A stretch of DNA of 64,000 nucleotides, taken from assembly GCA_023229795.1 (NCBI GenBank), contig JALNYP010000001.1, positions 124,001-188,000 of the forward strand. Reading direction: 5' to 3'. Both the position numbers and the translations under genes were made by a program. The notes under the pieces were generated by a model. It searched no databases, was not told where the DNA came from, and was given only the letters and a program-made list of their open reading frames with translations. How positions within the stretch are numbered: position 1 is the stretch's first letter; each line of letters begins with the position of its first letter. The stretch is from Syntrophobacterales bacterium. Its GTDB lineage: Bacteria > Desulfobacterota > Desulfobaccia > Desulfobaccales > 0-14-0-80-60-11. Positions 25,201-33,415 of the stretch are shown here, piece by piece.

Positions 25201-26320
25201 CGCCTTTATTTCGGACGTGCTGCCCATCGTCCAGCCCGAATCCCTGTATCTCACCGACAGCAATAAACTCCACGGCGTCATTTTCCGGATCGCCGGCGGC
25301 TTCTGGATCACCAGGGTATTGCCCGCCCAACTGGGTCTGGAATACCGGGAATATAACCAGAACAACCAGAACGTGAAGTATGGCCAGCTCAATATGGGGT
25401 TGAGCCCGGTATTTGCCCAGGGGACCGATGCGTCCAGCCGCCTGCGCCGGGCGGAAATTTCCCTGGGTCTGGGGCCCCTGGCGGTGGATGACCGCCTCAA
25501 GCTCAGCGGCGAGCTTATTGCCCGGCGCTATTGGAAAAGGTCGGACTTCCATTCCTTGCAAATGGGACAGGTGCAAATCTTCACTCCTGGATTTACGACC
25601 CCTTTTTTCCTGACCGGCACTATCTTCCCCCAAACCGCCACAACCAACCGCACGACCATGGCGGACTTTACCAGGACGGACAGCCAGAACCGCCTCCTGG
25701 GCAGCCTGGAGTTGGGGTTTTCGCCGTGGGCCAAGACCGATGCGACTCTGAGATACAGCCGCCGGGATATCTTCGACCAGGATGCTTACCTCTTCCCCCG
25801 TCTCTACCAATCGGTGCTCAATCTGACGGAGGCTAGCGTCACTACGTATCACCAGGTGGATCTGTCGTATAACCACCAGTTCCGCCCCGGCCTGAACTGG
25901 CGGGGGAACGCCGGCGGCGCCTTCTATTCCGACCAGAACCGGCGGCTCACTCTCTACCAGGGGCTGACCTGGCAGGCCGTGGGCCAGCCCCGCATGCACC
26001 TGGAGTTCACGCCGCACTATTTCCTGGCGTCGTATGCCCAGCGCCACGACGCCTATTTCAGCCCCGGGGCCTACAACGCCATCGGCCTGGGGGTGGATTT
26101 CGACCGGCAAATCTTCCGGCTGCCCACCCTGATCCTCCAGGCCACGGCGCAGGCGGTGGGCCAGCATGGGGATTGGGGCCCGAGCCTGCAAGGCCTGGCC
26201 GCCCTGGAATGGGAGTTTGTCCATAACTTTTACATGGACGTGCACGCCTTTTATTTTCGGGAGTGGGTGGACAACTACCGCCTCTTCACCGCGGGGGCCT
26301 CGTTCCGCTGGCGGTTTTAA
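22277..26320 (+). CDS. Inner-membrane-anchored TPR protein with C-terminal outer-membrane beta-barrel (PelB/BcsC-like)
   Basis: Predicted exopolysaccharide export protein. One N-terminal hydrophobic segment (about residues 7-25, VIWSVPILFLALIFAIAW) lacks a signal-peptidase site, so it probably anchors the protein in the inner membrane. About 900 residues of TPR repeats follow (ARDPNNAEYGIFLGRVYLDTGQ and many more), then from about residue 960 an aromatic, alternating beta pattern ending in ASFRWRF, a terminal-Phe outer-membrane signal. This order (anchor, TPRs, barrel; 1347 aa) resembles PelB (about 1190 aa) more than BcsC or PgaA, which carry cleaved signals. The start ATG lies inside the last codons of the synthase gene, so the two are translationally coupled. 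Confidence 0.85.
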   Translation: MVSKVRWVIWSVPILFLALIFAIAWHQDHDFWRSTRSLYGAAQEAQAKGDQTRALELARKAWARDPNNAEYGIFLGRVYLDTGQVKAALEISQQVMDRNPGPGALVVHALALDQLGQPKEALDVLAWYLGQQPDDREVLATAGAIAARHEEYYPQAVTSYRQLYRLDRDPGVRRVLAKLLASLDRYKDAIQFQEEEVAEFPEDREALHFLALLHYWQRDYRVASDIYQRLLETGAKNSKLRLEAARAADAAHEDDRALDQYLWLYARHRGEKEYALALARLWAQKGNHAEAAGVLAPLMHQQPDFELRRWYGLELLLIGDFDKAQREYHKAWEEGDTHQETIINLARLYARKNRFGPAAAMWDEALRRRLVKGEMRWEAALTYSYAKRYQDALEIIAPFRQQHPNDPKVLLFSGQLHFYQKHWSQAVHFFSAYLEQNPQDAEVRRQLAEAYSFQPEARKEALEQYGEALKLKDDVNLRLRRISLLLEDQRWDQAARELRDCPTPDDPQLLRQEAHLHLWLGDLPEALKYYDLFLKKAPGDRVGRLEKARVLTYLGRGPEALELLNRLRMDQPKDPLVRVVAIEAYLTSRDFPKALALAQKELEPLPDLSLEERALVARCYAHSTETSSLYRAVDLLMTNLWKNRYHHASLLILASLLPRLPRYEDLNRVMYRLPGVRVGGPEQVSALSYFAGQAGRQGGKLNYLLHVLQEYRRHRQPKSPGELLALAWLAVELDNQPAALRYYQRAQRLRPQDQSIAKLLMQCQMGQKNFGQTLKLLEADSKNPGAPLEMARIYLMRRQYEGVRAAVAKIPADSPDYSQGMLLLVRACRAEQSYPEALQTLAPLEGKIPPEDFLMEKARTLEAMGDKEAVTLYRQVSEQKPGSQAARVAKAREARTQGNWGAAYKEYAVALKEAPQDIELLNELEDIRQQMRPQMASRGFPGSRGERRPEEAQRPWQFSSFNREPRGLGLSNYLPAFISDVLPIVQPESLYLTDSNKLHGVIFRIAGGFWITRVLPAQLGLEYREYNQNNQNVKYGQLNMGLSPVFAQGTDASSRLRRAEISLGLGPLAVDDRLKLSGELIARRYWKRSDFHSLQMGQVQIFTPGFTTPFFLTGTIFPQTATTNRTTMADFTRTDSQNRLLGSLELGFSPWAKTDATLRYSRRDIFDQDAYLFPRLYQSVLNLTEASVTTYHQVDLSYNHQFRPGLNWRGNAGGAFYSDQNRRLTLYQGLTWQAVGQPRMHLEFTPHYFLASYAQRHDAYFSPGAYNAIGLGVDFDRQIFRLPTLILQATAQAVGQHGDWGPSLQGLAALEWEFVHNFYMDVHAFYFREWVDNYRLFTAGASFRWRF

Positions 26321-26357
26321 GGCCTTGGGGCTTGCTTCAGCGGGGGTGATCTTTGGG

Positions 26358-26428
26358 GTAGGGGCGGGGTTTCCCCGCCCAGAAACATGAGGAAGTTCAT
26401 GCAAAGGGCGGGGAGACCCCGCCCCTAC
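26358..26428. repeat. Palindromic intergenic element, family GTAGGGGCG (copy A)
   Basis: A 71-bp element bounded by perfect inverted termini GTAGGGGCGGGG (26358-26369) and CCCCGCCCCTAC (26417-26428). Each half is itself a hairpin (GGGGCGGGG TTT CCCCGCCC and GGGCGGGG AGA CCCCGCCC). It lies just after the barrel gene and could act as a terminator or mRNA stabiliser. Termini are shared with copies at 34721, 54878 and 60807. Confidence 0.75.
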
Positions 26429-26486
26429 AGAGTAGCCCACGGCCGCTACAAATCTGGCGCAGGCTCTTAAAATATCGGCAATCGCC

Positions 26487-27995
26487 ATGAAAATCAGGGT
26501 AATCCGCCATCGCAGTTATCCGCGCTTATTAATCTTCTGGTTAGCGTTAGGTCTTTTGGCCCTGCAGGGCTGTGCCGAAGTGACCCGGCCGACCCCCACG
26601 GCCCAAGAAGAAGAGGCCGCCCAGTTGGCCGCGGCCCAGCGCCATCCTTATCAGGCCTGGTCAGGTGAACGGGTCTCCCGGGTCTGCCTACGCCTGCTGC
26701 CCTGGCTGCCCCAGACTCAGGGCCGCACCTATCCCTTTGTCGGCTTCAACTGGTGGGTCACCGCAACGGGCAAGATCGCGGTAGAGCAGGTCTGGTATCC
26801 CTCCCCGGCCCGGGATGCCGGTCTCCGGCGAGGCGACGTCATTGTGGCGGTGAACAACTGGCCCATGCCTACCTGGGTGAAGGGTTGGGATAAGACCATC
26901 GCGGCCACCCGGGGAATTTTCCAGAATTTCTCGCTGGCCGGCCTGCGCACCCCGGCCGGACGCTCCTCCCGGGCCGCCAGTTCCAATACGGCGGCCATTG
27001 CCTATCTGTTGCCCGGGGAACTCTTGGCTGCCATGTTGATCGACGCGAAACATATCCGGCTGGAGGCCCAGGAACGCTATCTGCGGGGGCCGGTGGAACT
27101 CCTGGTGGAGCGGGATGGAAAAAAGTTCACGCTCACGCTCTATCCCCAATGCCTCCCCGCCGAATATGCCATCCTGGTCCAGACCCAGAACCGCCAAATC
27201 AATGCGTATGCGGCACCGGGGAAAATCATTCTGACCCAGCGGCTGGTGAGTTTTTGCCTCAATGACGATGAGATGGCCCTGGTGGTGGGGCATGAGATGG
27301 CCCACCAGGTCCTGGGGCATTTAGTGCGGGGCGCGGCCCACCGGGAGCTGGGGCAGATGCTGGGGGAGGCCGTCACCGCTTTTACCACCCTTTCCCTGGG
27401 GCGGCTCCTGGATTGGAAGCATTATCGCGTCGACGCCAATGTGCGAAAAGTGACCCAGGATGCGGTGGTGAGCGTCTTTTCCCAGGACGAGGAGCGGGAA
27501 GCCGACCTGTACGGCGCCTGGTACGCCTATCAAGCCGGATATAACCTGGAAAAGGGCGCGGCGGTGTGGGAACGGGTGGCCGCGGTGGATGACCGGGACC
27601 CGTTTCTCAGCACCTATTTTCTGGACTCCCACCCGGCACCCCTGGAACGGCTGGCCCGTCTGAAGCTCGCGGCCCAATACTTCAAGGCCGGCCGGGCCGC
27701 GGAGGTCTTTCTGCAGGCCGTCAATTTAAACCGCCTGCCGCCTCCCCGGCCCTCAGAGGCCAGCGGCGCCGGCGACCGTTCCGCGACTGCCCCCGGGCGG
27801 GACGGCGCCCCGCCGTCAGTTGCCTCAGGCCAGCGGGAACGCGACGGACAACCAGGTCTGGCCAGGGACGCTGTCCGCCCGAAGCTCGGCCCGGTAAAGG
27901 GCCAGGAGCCGCCGCACCATGAACAGTCCCAGGCCGGCGTGCTCCCCGTCGGGGAGGGCCTTGGTCGTGAAGAAGGGCTCGAAGATCCAGGGTAA
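26487..27995 (+). CDS. Lipoprotein with PDZ-like and M48 metallopeptidase domains
   Basis: Envelope protease. Signal peptide with a lipobox ending LQGC (Cys about 29). A PDZ-like segment lies at about residues 95-125 (SPARDAGLRRGDVIVAVNN). The M48 domain carries INAYAAPGKIILTQRLV, the zinc motif HEMAH at 269-273, and a third-ligand region DEEREADLYGAWYAY (about 331-345), then SHPAPLERLARLK. The peptidase core ends near 27720. The last 80-90 residues are a Pro/Gly/Arg-rich tail, of which the final 57 codons overlap the 3' end of the convergent kinase on the other strand and may be run-on. It follows the synthase/secretin pair on the same strand, which fits quality control of the large barrel, but this is inference. 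Confidence 0.83.
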   Translation: MKIRVIRHRSYPRLLIFWLALGLLALQGCAEVTRPTPTAQEEEAAQLAAAQRHPYQAWSGERVSRVCLRLLPWLPQTQGRTYPFVGFNWWVTATGKIAVEQVWYPSPARDAGLRRGDVIVAVNNWPMPTWVKGWDKTIAATRGIFQNFSLAGLRTPAGRSSRAASSNTAAIAYLLPGELLAAMLIDAKHIRLEAQERYLRGPVELLVERDGKKFTLTLYPQCLPAEYAILVQTQNRQINAYAAPGKIILTQRLVSFCLNDDEMALVVGHEMAHQVLGHLVRGAAHRELGQMLGEAVTAFTTLSLGRLLDWKHYRVDANVRKVTQDAVVSVFSQDEEREADLYGAWYAYQAGYNLEKGAAVWERVAAVDDRDPFLSTYFLDSHPAPLERLARLKLAAQYFKAGRAAEVFLQAVNLNRLPPPRPSEASGAGDRSATAPGRDGAPPSVASGQRERDGQPGLARDAVRPKLGPVKGQEPPHHEQSQAGVLPVGEGLGREEGLEDPG

Positions 27996-28742
27996 ATCCT
28001 GGGGCGGGATGCCCCGGCCGGTATCGCCGACGCGCACCAGGAGCCAGTTGTCCTGAGAGGCCGTCATGACCGTCAGACGCCGACACTCCATCCCGGCCAT
28101 GGCTTCCAGGGCATTGTCGATGATATTCCGGAAGCTCTGGCTAAAATCGATATAAAAGCCGTGGATTAACGGCAACCCCTCCTGGAAGTGGAAATTTTTG
28201 CTGACCTGATGCCTGAAAAAGGAGTGGGCCTGATAGTGTTCCAGTTCCTGCCGGAGCACCTGGTTCAGATCCAGATGGAACTTCTCCTGGGCATCTTCGT
28301 GGGCGCCTTGGAGCACCAGATTCCGGGTAAGAAGGCGCAGCTTATCGAGTTGCTCCCGCAATTGCTGCAGCTTTCCCTGGCGATAGCGCAGCAGGGTTTG
28401 CAGTTTCTCGACCTGGGCCGGAGGAGACTGAGAATGAATAGCCAGCTCGGCCTGGATTTTTTCCTCCAGGAGATCCAACTCGAAGGTGAGGACCTGCATC
28501 GGGGTGTTCATCTGGTGAACGATGCCCAGGCAACGCTGGCCCACACTGGAATGGCGATAATACCGGGTCAGGGCCTTGAGGCTGCGCTCGAGGGTCTCAC
28601 CGCCCACCGGTTGATCCGGCGGCAAGGCCGACACCGCGATGGAGTGCCATGGCTGCGGCGGGACCGCTTGGCCGGCGGCGGGCTCGACCCCGCGCCACGG
28701 CAAGTCAGGTGCTGCGATTGAATTTGACGGAATGCGCTTCAT
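27825..28742 (-). CDS. Cytoplasmic sensor histidine kinase without an input domain
   Basis: Soluble kinase, 305 aa, no membrane segment and no PAS or GAF domain. H-box GIVHQMNTPMQVLTFELDLL (His about 76), coiled DHp helices with an inserted charged coiled coil (about 95-140), then N-box NIIDNALEAM, G1 VGDTGRGIP, F-box IFEPFFTTK and G2 GLGLFMV. The N-terminal 50 residues are Pro-rich and non-conserved. No response regulator adjoins. Its 3' end overlaps the preceding convergent gene by 171 bases; the conserved G2 box lies in that overlap, so this strand carries the constrained reading. It may sense through a partner protein. Confidence 0.85.
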   Translation of the reverse strand: MKRIPSNSIAAPDLPWRGVEPAAGQAVPPQPWHSIAVSALPPDQPVGGETLERSLKALTRYYRHSSVGQRCLGIVHQMNTPMQVLTFELDLLEEKIQAELAIHSQSPPAQVEKLQTLLRYRQGKLQQLREQLDKLRLLTRNLVLQGAHEDAQEKFHLDLNQVLRQELEHYQAHSFFRHQVSKNFHFQEGLPLIHGFYIDFSQSFRNIIDNALEAMAGMECRRLTVMTASQDNWLLVRVGDTGRGIPPQDLPWIFEPFFTTKALPDGEHAGLGLFMVRRLLALYRAELRADSVPGQTWLSVAFPLA

Positions 28743-29016
28743 GGAGCCGTGTCAGTTCCTCCCCGGCGGGCCGGGAGCCAAAAATCGCCGTGCTCTCGTG
28801 TCCTTATCGGTAGATCTCCCGGAAACATGAATGCGCCGGAGGACTCTCACCTCAACGGACCTCCAGGAGCGCCTTGACATCGGCCGGGCAGTTCTTACTT
28901 GTACAGGTGAGGGGAGAGGACGCCAGGCGCGCTGGGTCCGTGGTAACAAAATATTTTAGAAAAATAATAATTTAAGATCAATATGCCATTATATAAGAAA
29001 AAGAAGGGGTGAAGCG

Positions 29017-29586
29017 ATGATTAAGAGAGAAGTGTGGTATTTCCGGGGCGTTGGTCCGCAAAATACCCCGGCTTGCCTGGACCTGATGGAAAAGGCCGTG
29101 GCTCAAAAGTTTCGCCACCTGGTAGTGGCCTCCACCACGGGGGATACCGGGGCCCAGGCCGCCCGGCGGTTGCAGGGGAAGGACGTCAACCTGGTGGTGG
29201 TGGGGCACTCCGTCGGTTTCAAGGGTCCCAACCTGGATGAGTTCCTGCCGGAGCATTACCAGGAGATCCTGGCGGCCGGCGGCAAGGTGCTGAAGGCCAC
29301 CATCCTCACCCACTCCCTCGAAGCGAGCCTGGCCGAGCAATTCAAGGGCAGCGCCCCTACCCTGCTCATCGCCAATTCACTGCGGCGCCTGGGGCAGGGG
29401 CTGAAGGTTTGCTGCGAGATCGTCATGGAGGCGGTGGATGCCGGCCTCATCCCGGAAGGGGAAGAGGTCGTGGCCATCGGCGGCACCGCCCGGGGCTGGG
29501 ATACCGTGGCCATCCTGAAAAGCGCCGCGTCCAAACGCTTCATGCAGCTTTCCGTCCTGGAGATCTGGGCCAAGCCTCGGGTCTAA
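29017..29586 (+). CDS. Stand-alone pyruvate-kinase alpha/beta (C-terminal) domain protein
   Basis: Resembles the C-terminal regulatory domain of pyruvate kinase found as a separate protein in archaea and sulfate reducers (COG1751-like). Visible: NTPACLDLMEKAVAQKFRHLVVASTTGDTGAQAARRL (about 17-52), VNLVVVGHSVGFKGPN, ILTHSLEASLAEQF, CCEIVMEAVDAGLIPEGEEVVAIGGTARGWDTVAILKSA. There is no catalytic TIM barrel, so it is not pyruvate kinase itself; its function is not established. The start has AAGGGGTG 5 bases upstream. Short monocistronic unit with an AT-rich upstream region. Confidence 0.83.
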   Translation: MIKREVWYFRGVGPQNTPACLDLMEKAVAQKFRHLVVASTTGDTGAQAARRLQGKDVNLVVVGHSVGFKGPNLDEFLPEHYQEILAAGGKVLKATILTHSLEASLAEQFKGSAPTLLIANSLRRLGQGLKVCCEIVMEAVDAGLIPEGEEVVAIGGTARGWDTVAILKSAASKRFMQLSVLEIWAKPRV

Positions 29587-29644
29587 GGGCAAGCGGCCGG
29601 GATTATCCGGACAGGCGCGGCATATGTCCGGCAATGACCCGTGG

Positions 29645-29664
29645 CACAGGCTTTCCAGCCTGTG
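29645..29664. repeat. Small palindrome in intergenic DNA
   Basis: CACAGGCT and AGCCTGTG form 8-bp arms around TTCC. A further hairpin, CCCTCTCCCC (29756-29765) with GGGGAGAGGG (29782-29791), lies 90 bases on. Both look like dispersed intergenic palindromes rather than terminators, since no T-run follows. Confidence 0.5.
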
Positions 29665-29845
29665 GCGACCCGGCCAGAAGTCCGCGGCTAGCACCGAGCG
29701 CCTAATTTCGCACCAGGCTTCACCTCCAGGACTGTTTCTTACACCCCCTCTGACTCCCTCTCCCCGCCCGCTGATTGGACTGGGGAGAGGGGGTAGAGCA
29801 GGCCGCTAAGGATGAAAGGTTTTCCTGCCGGCGAAGGCCTGATCA

Positions 29846-30212
29846 TTAAAAAGGAATATCCGTCTCCGCCACCTCAGCGGGCCTTAATGGTTCCATCGGT
29901 TCTCTCGGGTCACCGTTACCCCGATTGCCTAGCATCTCCATACTCTCGGCGATAATGTCGGTGGTGTAGTGCTTCACCCCGTCCTTCTCATACGACCCGT
30001 ATTCAATGCGGCCCTCGATCATCACCTGTTCGCCCTTGGTGAGATACTGGGCGCAAATCTCCGCCAATTTGCTCCAGACCGTAACGCGATGCCAGTCCGG
30101 GGGTTGCTCCTCTCCCTGGCGCTTGCGCCGGTTCGTGGCCAGGGAAAATTTAGCCATTGCAGTCCCCGAAGGCGTGTAGCGGAACTCCGGGTATTAACAT
30201 CACCTTGTTCAT
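29846..30212 (-). pseudogene. ssb: Single-stranded DNA-binding protein gene with a deletion near its start
   Basis: Encodes an SSB-type OB fold and the canonical acidic C-terminal tip ending TDIPF. ATG 30212 has a near-ideal AGGAGG five bases upstream and encodes MNKVMLI, the normal SSB beginning. The frame is then lost: the next bases, read one frame over, give PEFRYTPSGTAMAKFSLATNR, the normal continuation. About 17 bases (the GxLGxD stretch) appear deleted, which shifts the frame and ends translation at TAA 30152-30150. The remaining frame could restart at ATG 30157 (103 aa), but would lack the first strand of the OB fold. Since SSB is essential, either another ssb exists elsewhere or this is an assembly error. 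Confidence 0.82.
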
Positions 30213-30326
30213 TGAACCTCCTAAAATGGCTCCGATCGACTAAGATCGCCAGGGCAACAGGATATGAACCGGCAAACTCCTAAAGGGAGGCAGCCGGGAT
30301 CTTCCGCCCGGGAGGGCGAAGCGGCC

Positions 30327-30479
30327 TCAGAGCTGAACCCCCACCAGGAGCAAGGCCAGCCCCAAGATGACGCAACTGGCGGGATAAAAACCCTCCACCT
30401 CGAGCACTTGGGCTCCCCAAAAGACCAATGCCCCCGTTAGCGTCAGGACTGAGGCGCCGCTACCCCAGAAGTCCAGCAT
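30327..30479 (-). CDS. Small hydrophobic membrane protein (50 aa), unknown
   Basis: Two predicted helices: about residues 7-23 (GASVLTLTGALVFWGAQ) and 31-48 (CVILGLALLLVGVQL), separated by EVEGFYPAS. The start ATG 30479 has GGGAGA upstream; the frame extends to 30512 without better support. No recognised family. It lies between ssb and polA on the minus strand. Small size and lack of homology knowledge keep confidence modest. Confidence 0.45.
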   Translation of the reverse strand: MLDFWGSGASVLTLTGALVFWGAQVLEVEGFYPASCVILGLALLLVGVQL

Positions 30480-30745
30480 GTCTTCTCCCTCTCTTGATCC
30501 AGGAGAATGCAAAGCGCAGACCAGAAGCTGCCGCCGGGTAATTTTTTAGCCGCGAGACCCGTCAGTATGAGTCTTTCCGGCATCTTCCCAGCATCGAGGT
30601 TGACTCTTTAAGTTCATGGAAAACGCGCCAAAGCGTTTACTTCCAAAAGTGGACCGACACTGAAGTCTAGACTTAGCCGGCCAAGTATCCTTCTCATTGA
30701 CAGGGCTGGCGGGAGTGGCTATAAGGGGGGGAAAGGAAACCCCTG

Positions 30746-33415
30746 ATGGCTACTCATCCCCGCGTCCTCTACCTTATCGATATCAGCTCTTATTTTTACC
30801 GGGCCTTTCACGCCCTGCCGCCCCTGTCCAACTCCCGGGGCCTGCCCACCAACGCCGCCTACGGGGTCACCACCATGCTTCTCAAGGTGCTGCGGGAACG
30901 GCAACCCGAGCACCTGGCCCTGGTGTTCGACGCCAAAGGCCCCACTTTCCGCCACGACCTCTATAAAGAATACAAGGCGCATCGCCCTCCCATGCCGGAG
31001 GCCCTGGTCTCCCAACTGCCCTATATCCGGAAGATCATCGACGCCCTGAACCTGCCCTCCCTGGTGTACGAGGGCTATGAGGCCGATGATCTGATCGGCA
31101 CCCTGGTGCGGCGGGCCCGGGACGAGGGTTACGAGGTGGAGATCATCTCGGGCGACAAAGACCTCTTGCCCCTGGTGCAAGACGGCGTGGATATGTGGGA
31201 TCCCATGAAAGAGGTGCGCTATGATCCGGCCGCCATCCGGGAGAAATACGGCCTGGCGCCCCAGGAACTGGTGGAGGTGCGGGCCCTGGCCGGGGATGCC
31301 AGCGACAATATCCCCGGGGTGCCCGGCATCGGGGAGAAAACCGCGCTCAAGCTGATCGCCAGGTTCCACACGCTGGAAAATTTGCTGGCTCACGTCAATG
31401 AGATTAAAGAAAAAGCGGTGAGGGGCCGATTAGAGGAACATGCCGAGAAGGCGCGGCTTTCCCGCCGGTTGACCGAGCTCGATACTCAGGTGCCGCTGGA
31501 GGTGGACCTGGACGCCCTCCAGCCCGGCCCCCCGGACCGAGAAGAATTGCGGCGGCTGTTCGTTGAGTTGGATTTCAGCAAATTAACCAAAGACCTGGGC
31601 TTTGACACTCAGCCCACCGGGAGCTGTGCCCTGGTGGCGGGTCCCGAGGATCTGGACCGGCTCATCCAGGCGGTGCGAGAGACCGGCGAAATGGGCCTGT
31701 GCTTCGTTACCGGCGAGCAGCACCCGGTCATGGCCGAGATTGCCGGACTCGGGGTGGCCTGGCGTCCGGAGGAGGCCGCGTATATCCCCAGGGAACCCGG
31801 GGAATCAAACCGGGCGCTGTGGGAGAAGCTGGCCGCGGTGTGGGCCGAGGCGAGCGCCAGCAAAGTGGGGCCTGATCTCAAGGCCGCCCTGATCCTGACC
31901 CAACGGGTCGGCCAGGAGTTGCAGGGGATTACCGGCGACATCCTCCTGGCGTCGTATCTCCTCAACCCGGCCCGGTATGAGCAGACTTTGGAAAATGCCG
32001 CGCTCCATTATCTGGGCCTGAATCTGCGGGGTCCGCGGGAATTGGCCGGCCGGCCCACTACCGCGGCGGCCCTGGAGCCTGACCTGGCCTGCCAATATTC
32101 CGCCACCCGGGCCGAAGTGGCCCTCAGGCTTTGGCCCCTCCTGAAAAAGGAATTGGAAGAAGAAGGCCTTTGGGAGCTGTATAGCAAGCTGGAACTGCCG
32201 CTGCTCAGCACCCTGGCCCGCATGGAGGCCCGGGGCATCCGCCTGGACCAGGACTATCTCCGGCGATTCGGCCAGGAACTCGAAACCTCGATGCTGCGCT
32301 TGGAGCGAGAAATTTATGAGCTGGCGGGTGAGGAATTTCTCATCCAGTCGCCCCAGCAATTGGGCCGCATCTTGTTTGAAAAAATGCATCTCACGCCCCA
32401 GAAGAAGACCCGGGGCAAGACGGCTTATTCGACCGACATGGAGGTGCTCCAGAGTCTGGCGACGGAGAGTCCCATCGCCGCCAAGGTCCTGGATTACCGG
32501 AGCATGGGCAAGCTCAAGTCAACCTATGTGGACGCCCTCCTGAAGCTGGTGAACCCCGCCACGGGGCGGGTGCACACCACGTTTCTCCAGTCGGTGGCGG
32601 CCACCGGCCGTTTGAGCAGCCGGGACCCCAATTTGCAGAATATTCCGGTCCGCGGCGAGTTGGGGGGGCAGATCCGCCAGGCCTTTGTGCCGGACCCGGG
32701 CCGGGTGTTTCTGAGTGCGGATTATTCGCAGATGGAACTGCGCATCCTGGCCCATTTTTCGGAGGACCCCACGCTCCTCAAGGCCTTTCAGGACCAGATC
32801 GACATCCACCGGCAGACTGCGGCGGTGGTGTTCGGCATCCACCCGGAGCTGGTGACCTCGGAGATGCGCCGCCAGGCCAAGGTGGTCAATTTCGGCATCA
32901 TTTACGGCATGAGCGGGTTCGGCCTGGCCAAGCAGTTAGGGGTGGGCAACCGCATCGCCAATGAATTCATCCAGCGCTATTTTGCTAAATATGCCTGGGT
33001 TAAGGCCTATTTAGAGGGGACTTTGGAGGAGGCGCGGCAGCGGGGCTGGGTGACCACGCTTTTGGGCCGCCGGCGCCAGACTCCCCAGATCAACAGCAGC
33101 AACCGCATCGTCCGGCAGGAGGCCGAACGCAGCGCCATCAACACCCCGCTCCAGGGGACCGCGGCGGATATCATTAAGAAGGCCATGCTGGAAGTGGAGA
33201 CCGCGCTGCACGAGGCCGGGTTGTCCGGGCAGATGCTGCTGCAACTCCATGACGAACTGCTATTTGAGGTGGACCGGTCCGAACTGGCGGATACCGCCCG
33301 GGTGGTGCGCCGGGTTATGGAGGAAGTAGTCCGGCTCAAGGTGCCCTTGACGGTGGATCTAAGGGTGGGGGAAAACTGGGGGGAGATGAATCCGTTCGCG
33401 GCGCGCGGCAGTTGA
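30746..33415 (+). CDS. polA: DNA polymerase I
   Basis: Repair and Okazaki-fragment polymerase. The 5'-3' nuclease (FEN) domain spans about residues 1-285: YLIDISSYFYRAFHALPP, FDAKGPTFRHDLYKEYKAHR, YEADDLIGTL, SGDKDLLPLV, GDASDNIPGVPGIGEKTA. The middle domain (about 300-480) lacks the proofreading DxE motif: where active enzymes have a DTET-like strand, this has MGLCFVTGE, so 3'-5' exonuclease activity is probably absent. The polymerase domain has motif A (SADYSQMELRILAHFS), motif B (RRQAKVVNFGIIYGMSGFG) and motif C (LQLHDELLFEV). Length 889 aa is normal. The start ATG follows AAGGAAAC. Confidence 0.96.
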   Translation: MATHPRVLYLIDISSYFYRAFHALPPLSNSRGLPTNAAYGVTTMLLKVLRERQPEHLALVFDAKGPTFRHDLYKEYKAHRPPMPEALVSQLPYIRKIIDALNLPSLVYEGYEADDLIGTLVRRARDEGYEVEIISGDKDLLPLVQDGVDMWDPMKEVRYDPAAIREKYGLAPQELVEVRALAGDASDNIPGVPGIGEKTALKLIARFHTLENLLAHVNEIKEKAVRGRLEEHAEKARLSRRLTELDTQVPLEVDLDALQPGPPDREELRRLFVELDFSKLTKDLGFDTQPTGSCALVAGPEDLDRLIQAVRETGEMGLCFVTGEQHPVMAEIAGLGVAWRPEEAAYIPREPGESNRALWEKLAAVWAEASASKVGPDLKAALILTQRVGQELQGITGDILLASYLLNPARYEQTLENAALHYLGLNLRGPRELAGRPTTAAALEPDLACQYSATRAEVALRLWPLLKKELEEEGLWELYSKLELPLLSTLARMEARGIRLDQDYLRRFGQELETSMLRLEREIYELAGEEFLIQSPQQLGRILFEKMHLTPQKKTRGKTAYSTDMEVLQSLATESPIAAKVLDYRSMGKLKSTYVDALLKLVNPATGRVHTTFLQSVAATGRLSSRDPNLQNIPVRGELGGQIRQAFVPDPGRVFLSADYSQMELRILAHFSEDPTLLKAFQDQIDIHRQTAAVVFGIHPELVTSEMRRQAKVVNFGIIYGMSGFGLAKQLGVGNRIANEFIQRYFAKYAWVKAYLEGTLEEARQRGWVTTLLGRRRQTPQINSSNRIVRQEAERSAINTPLQGTAADIIKKAMLEVETALHEAGLSGQMLLQLHDELLFEVDRSELADTARVVRRVMEEVVRLKVPLTVDLRVGENWGEMNPFAARGS

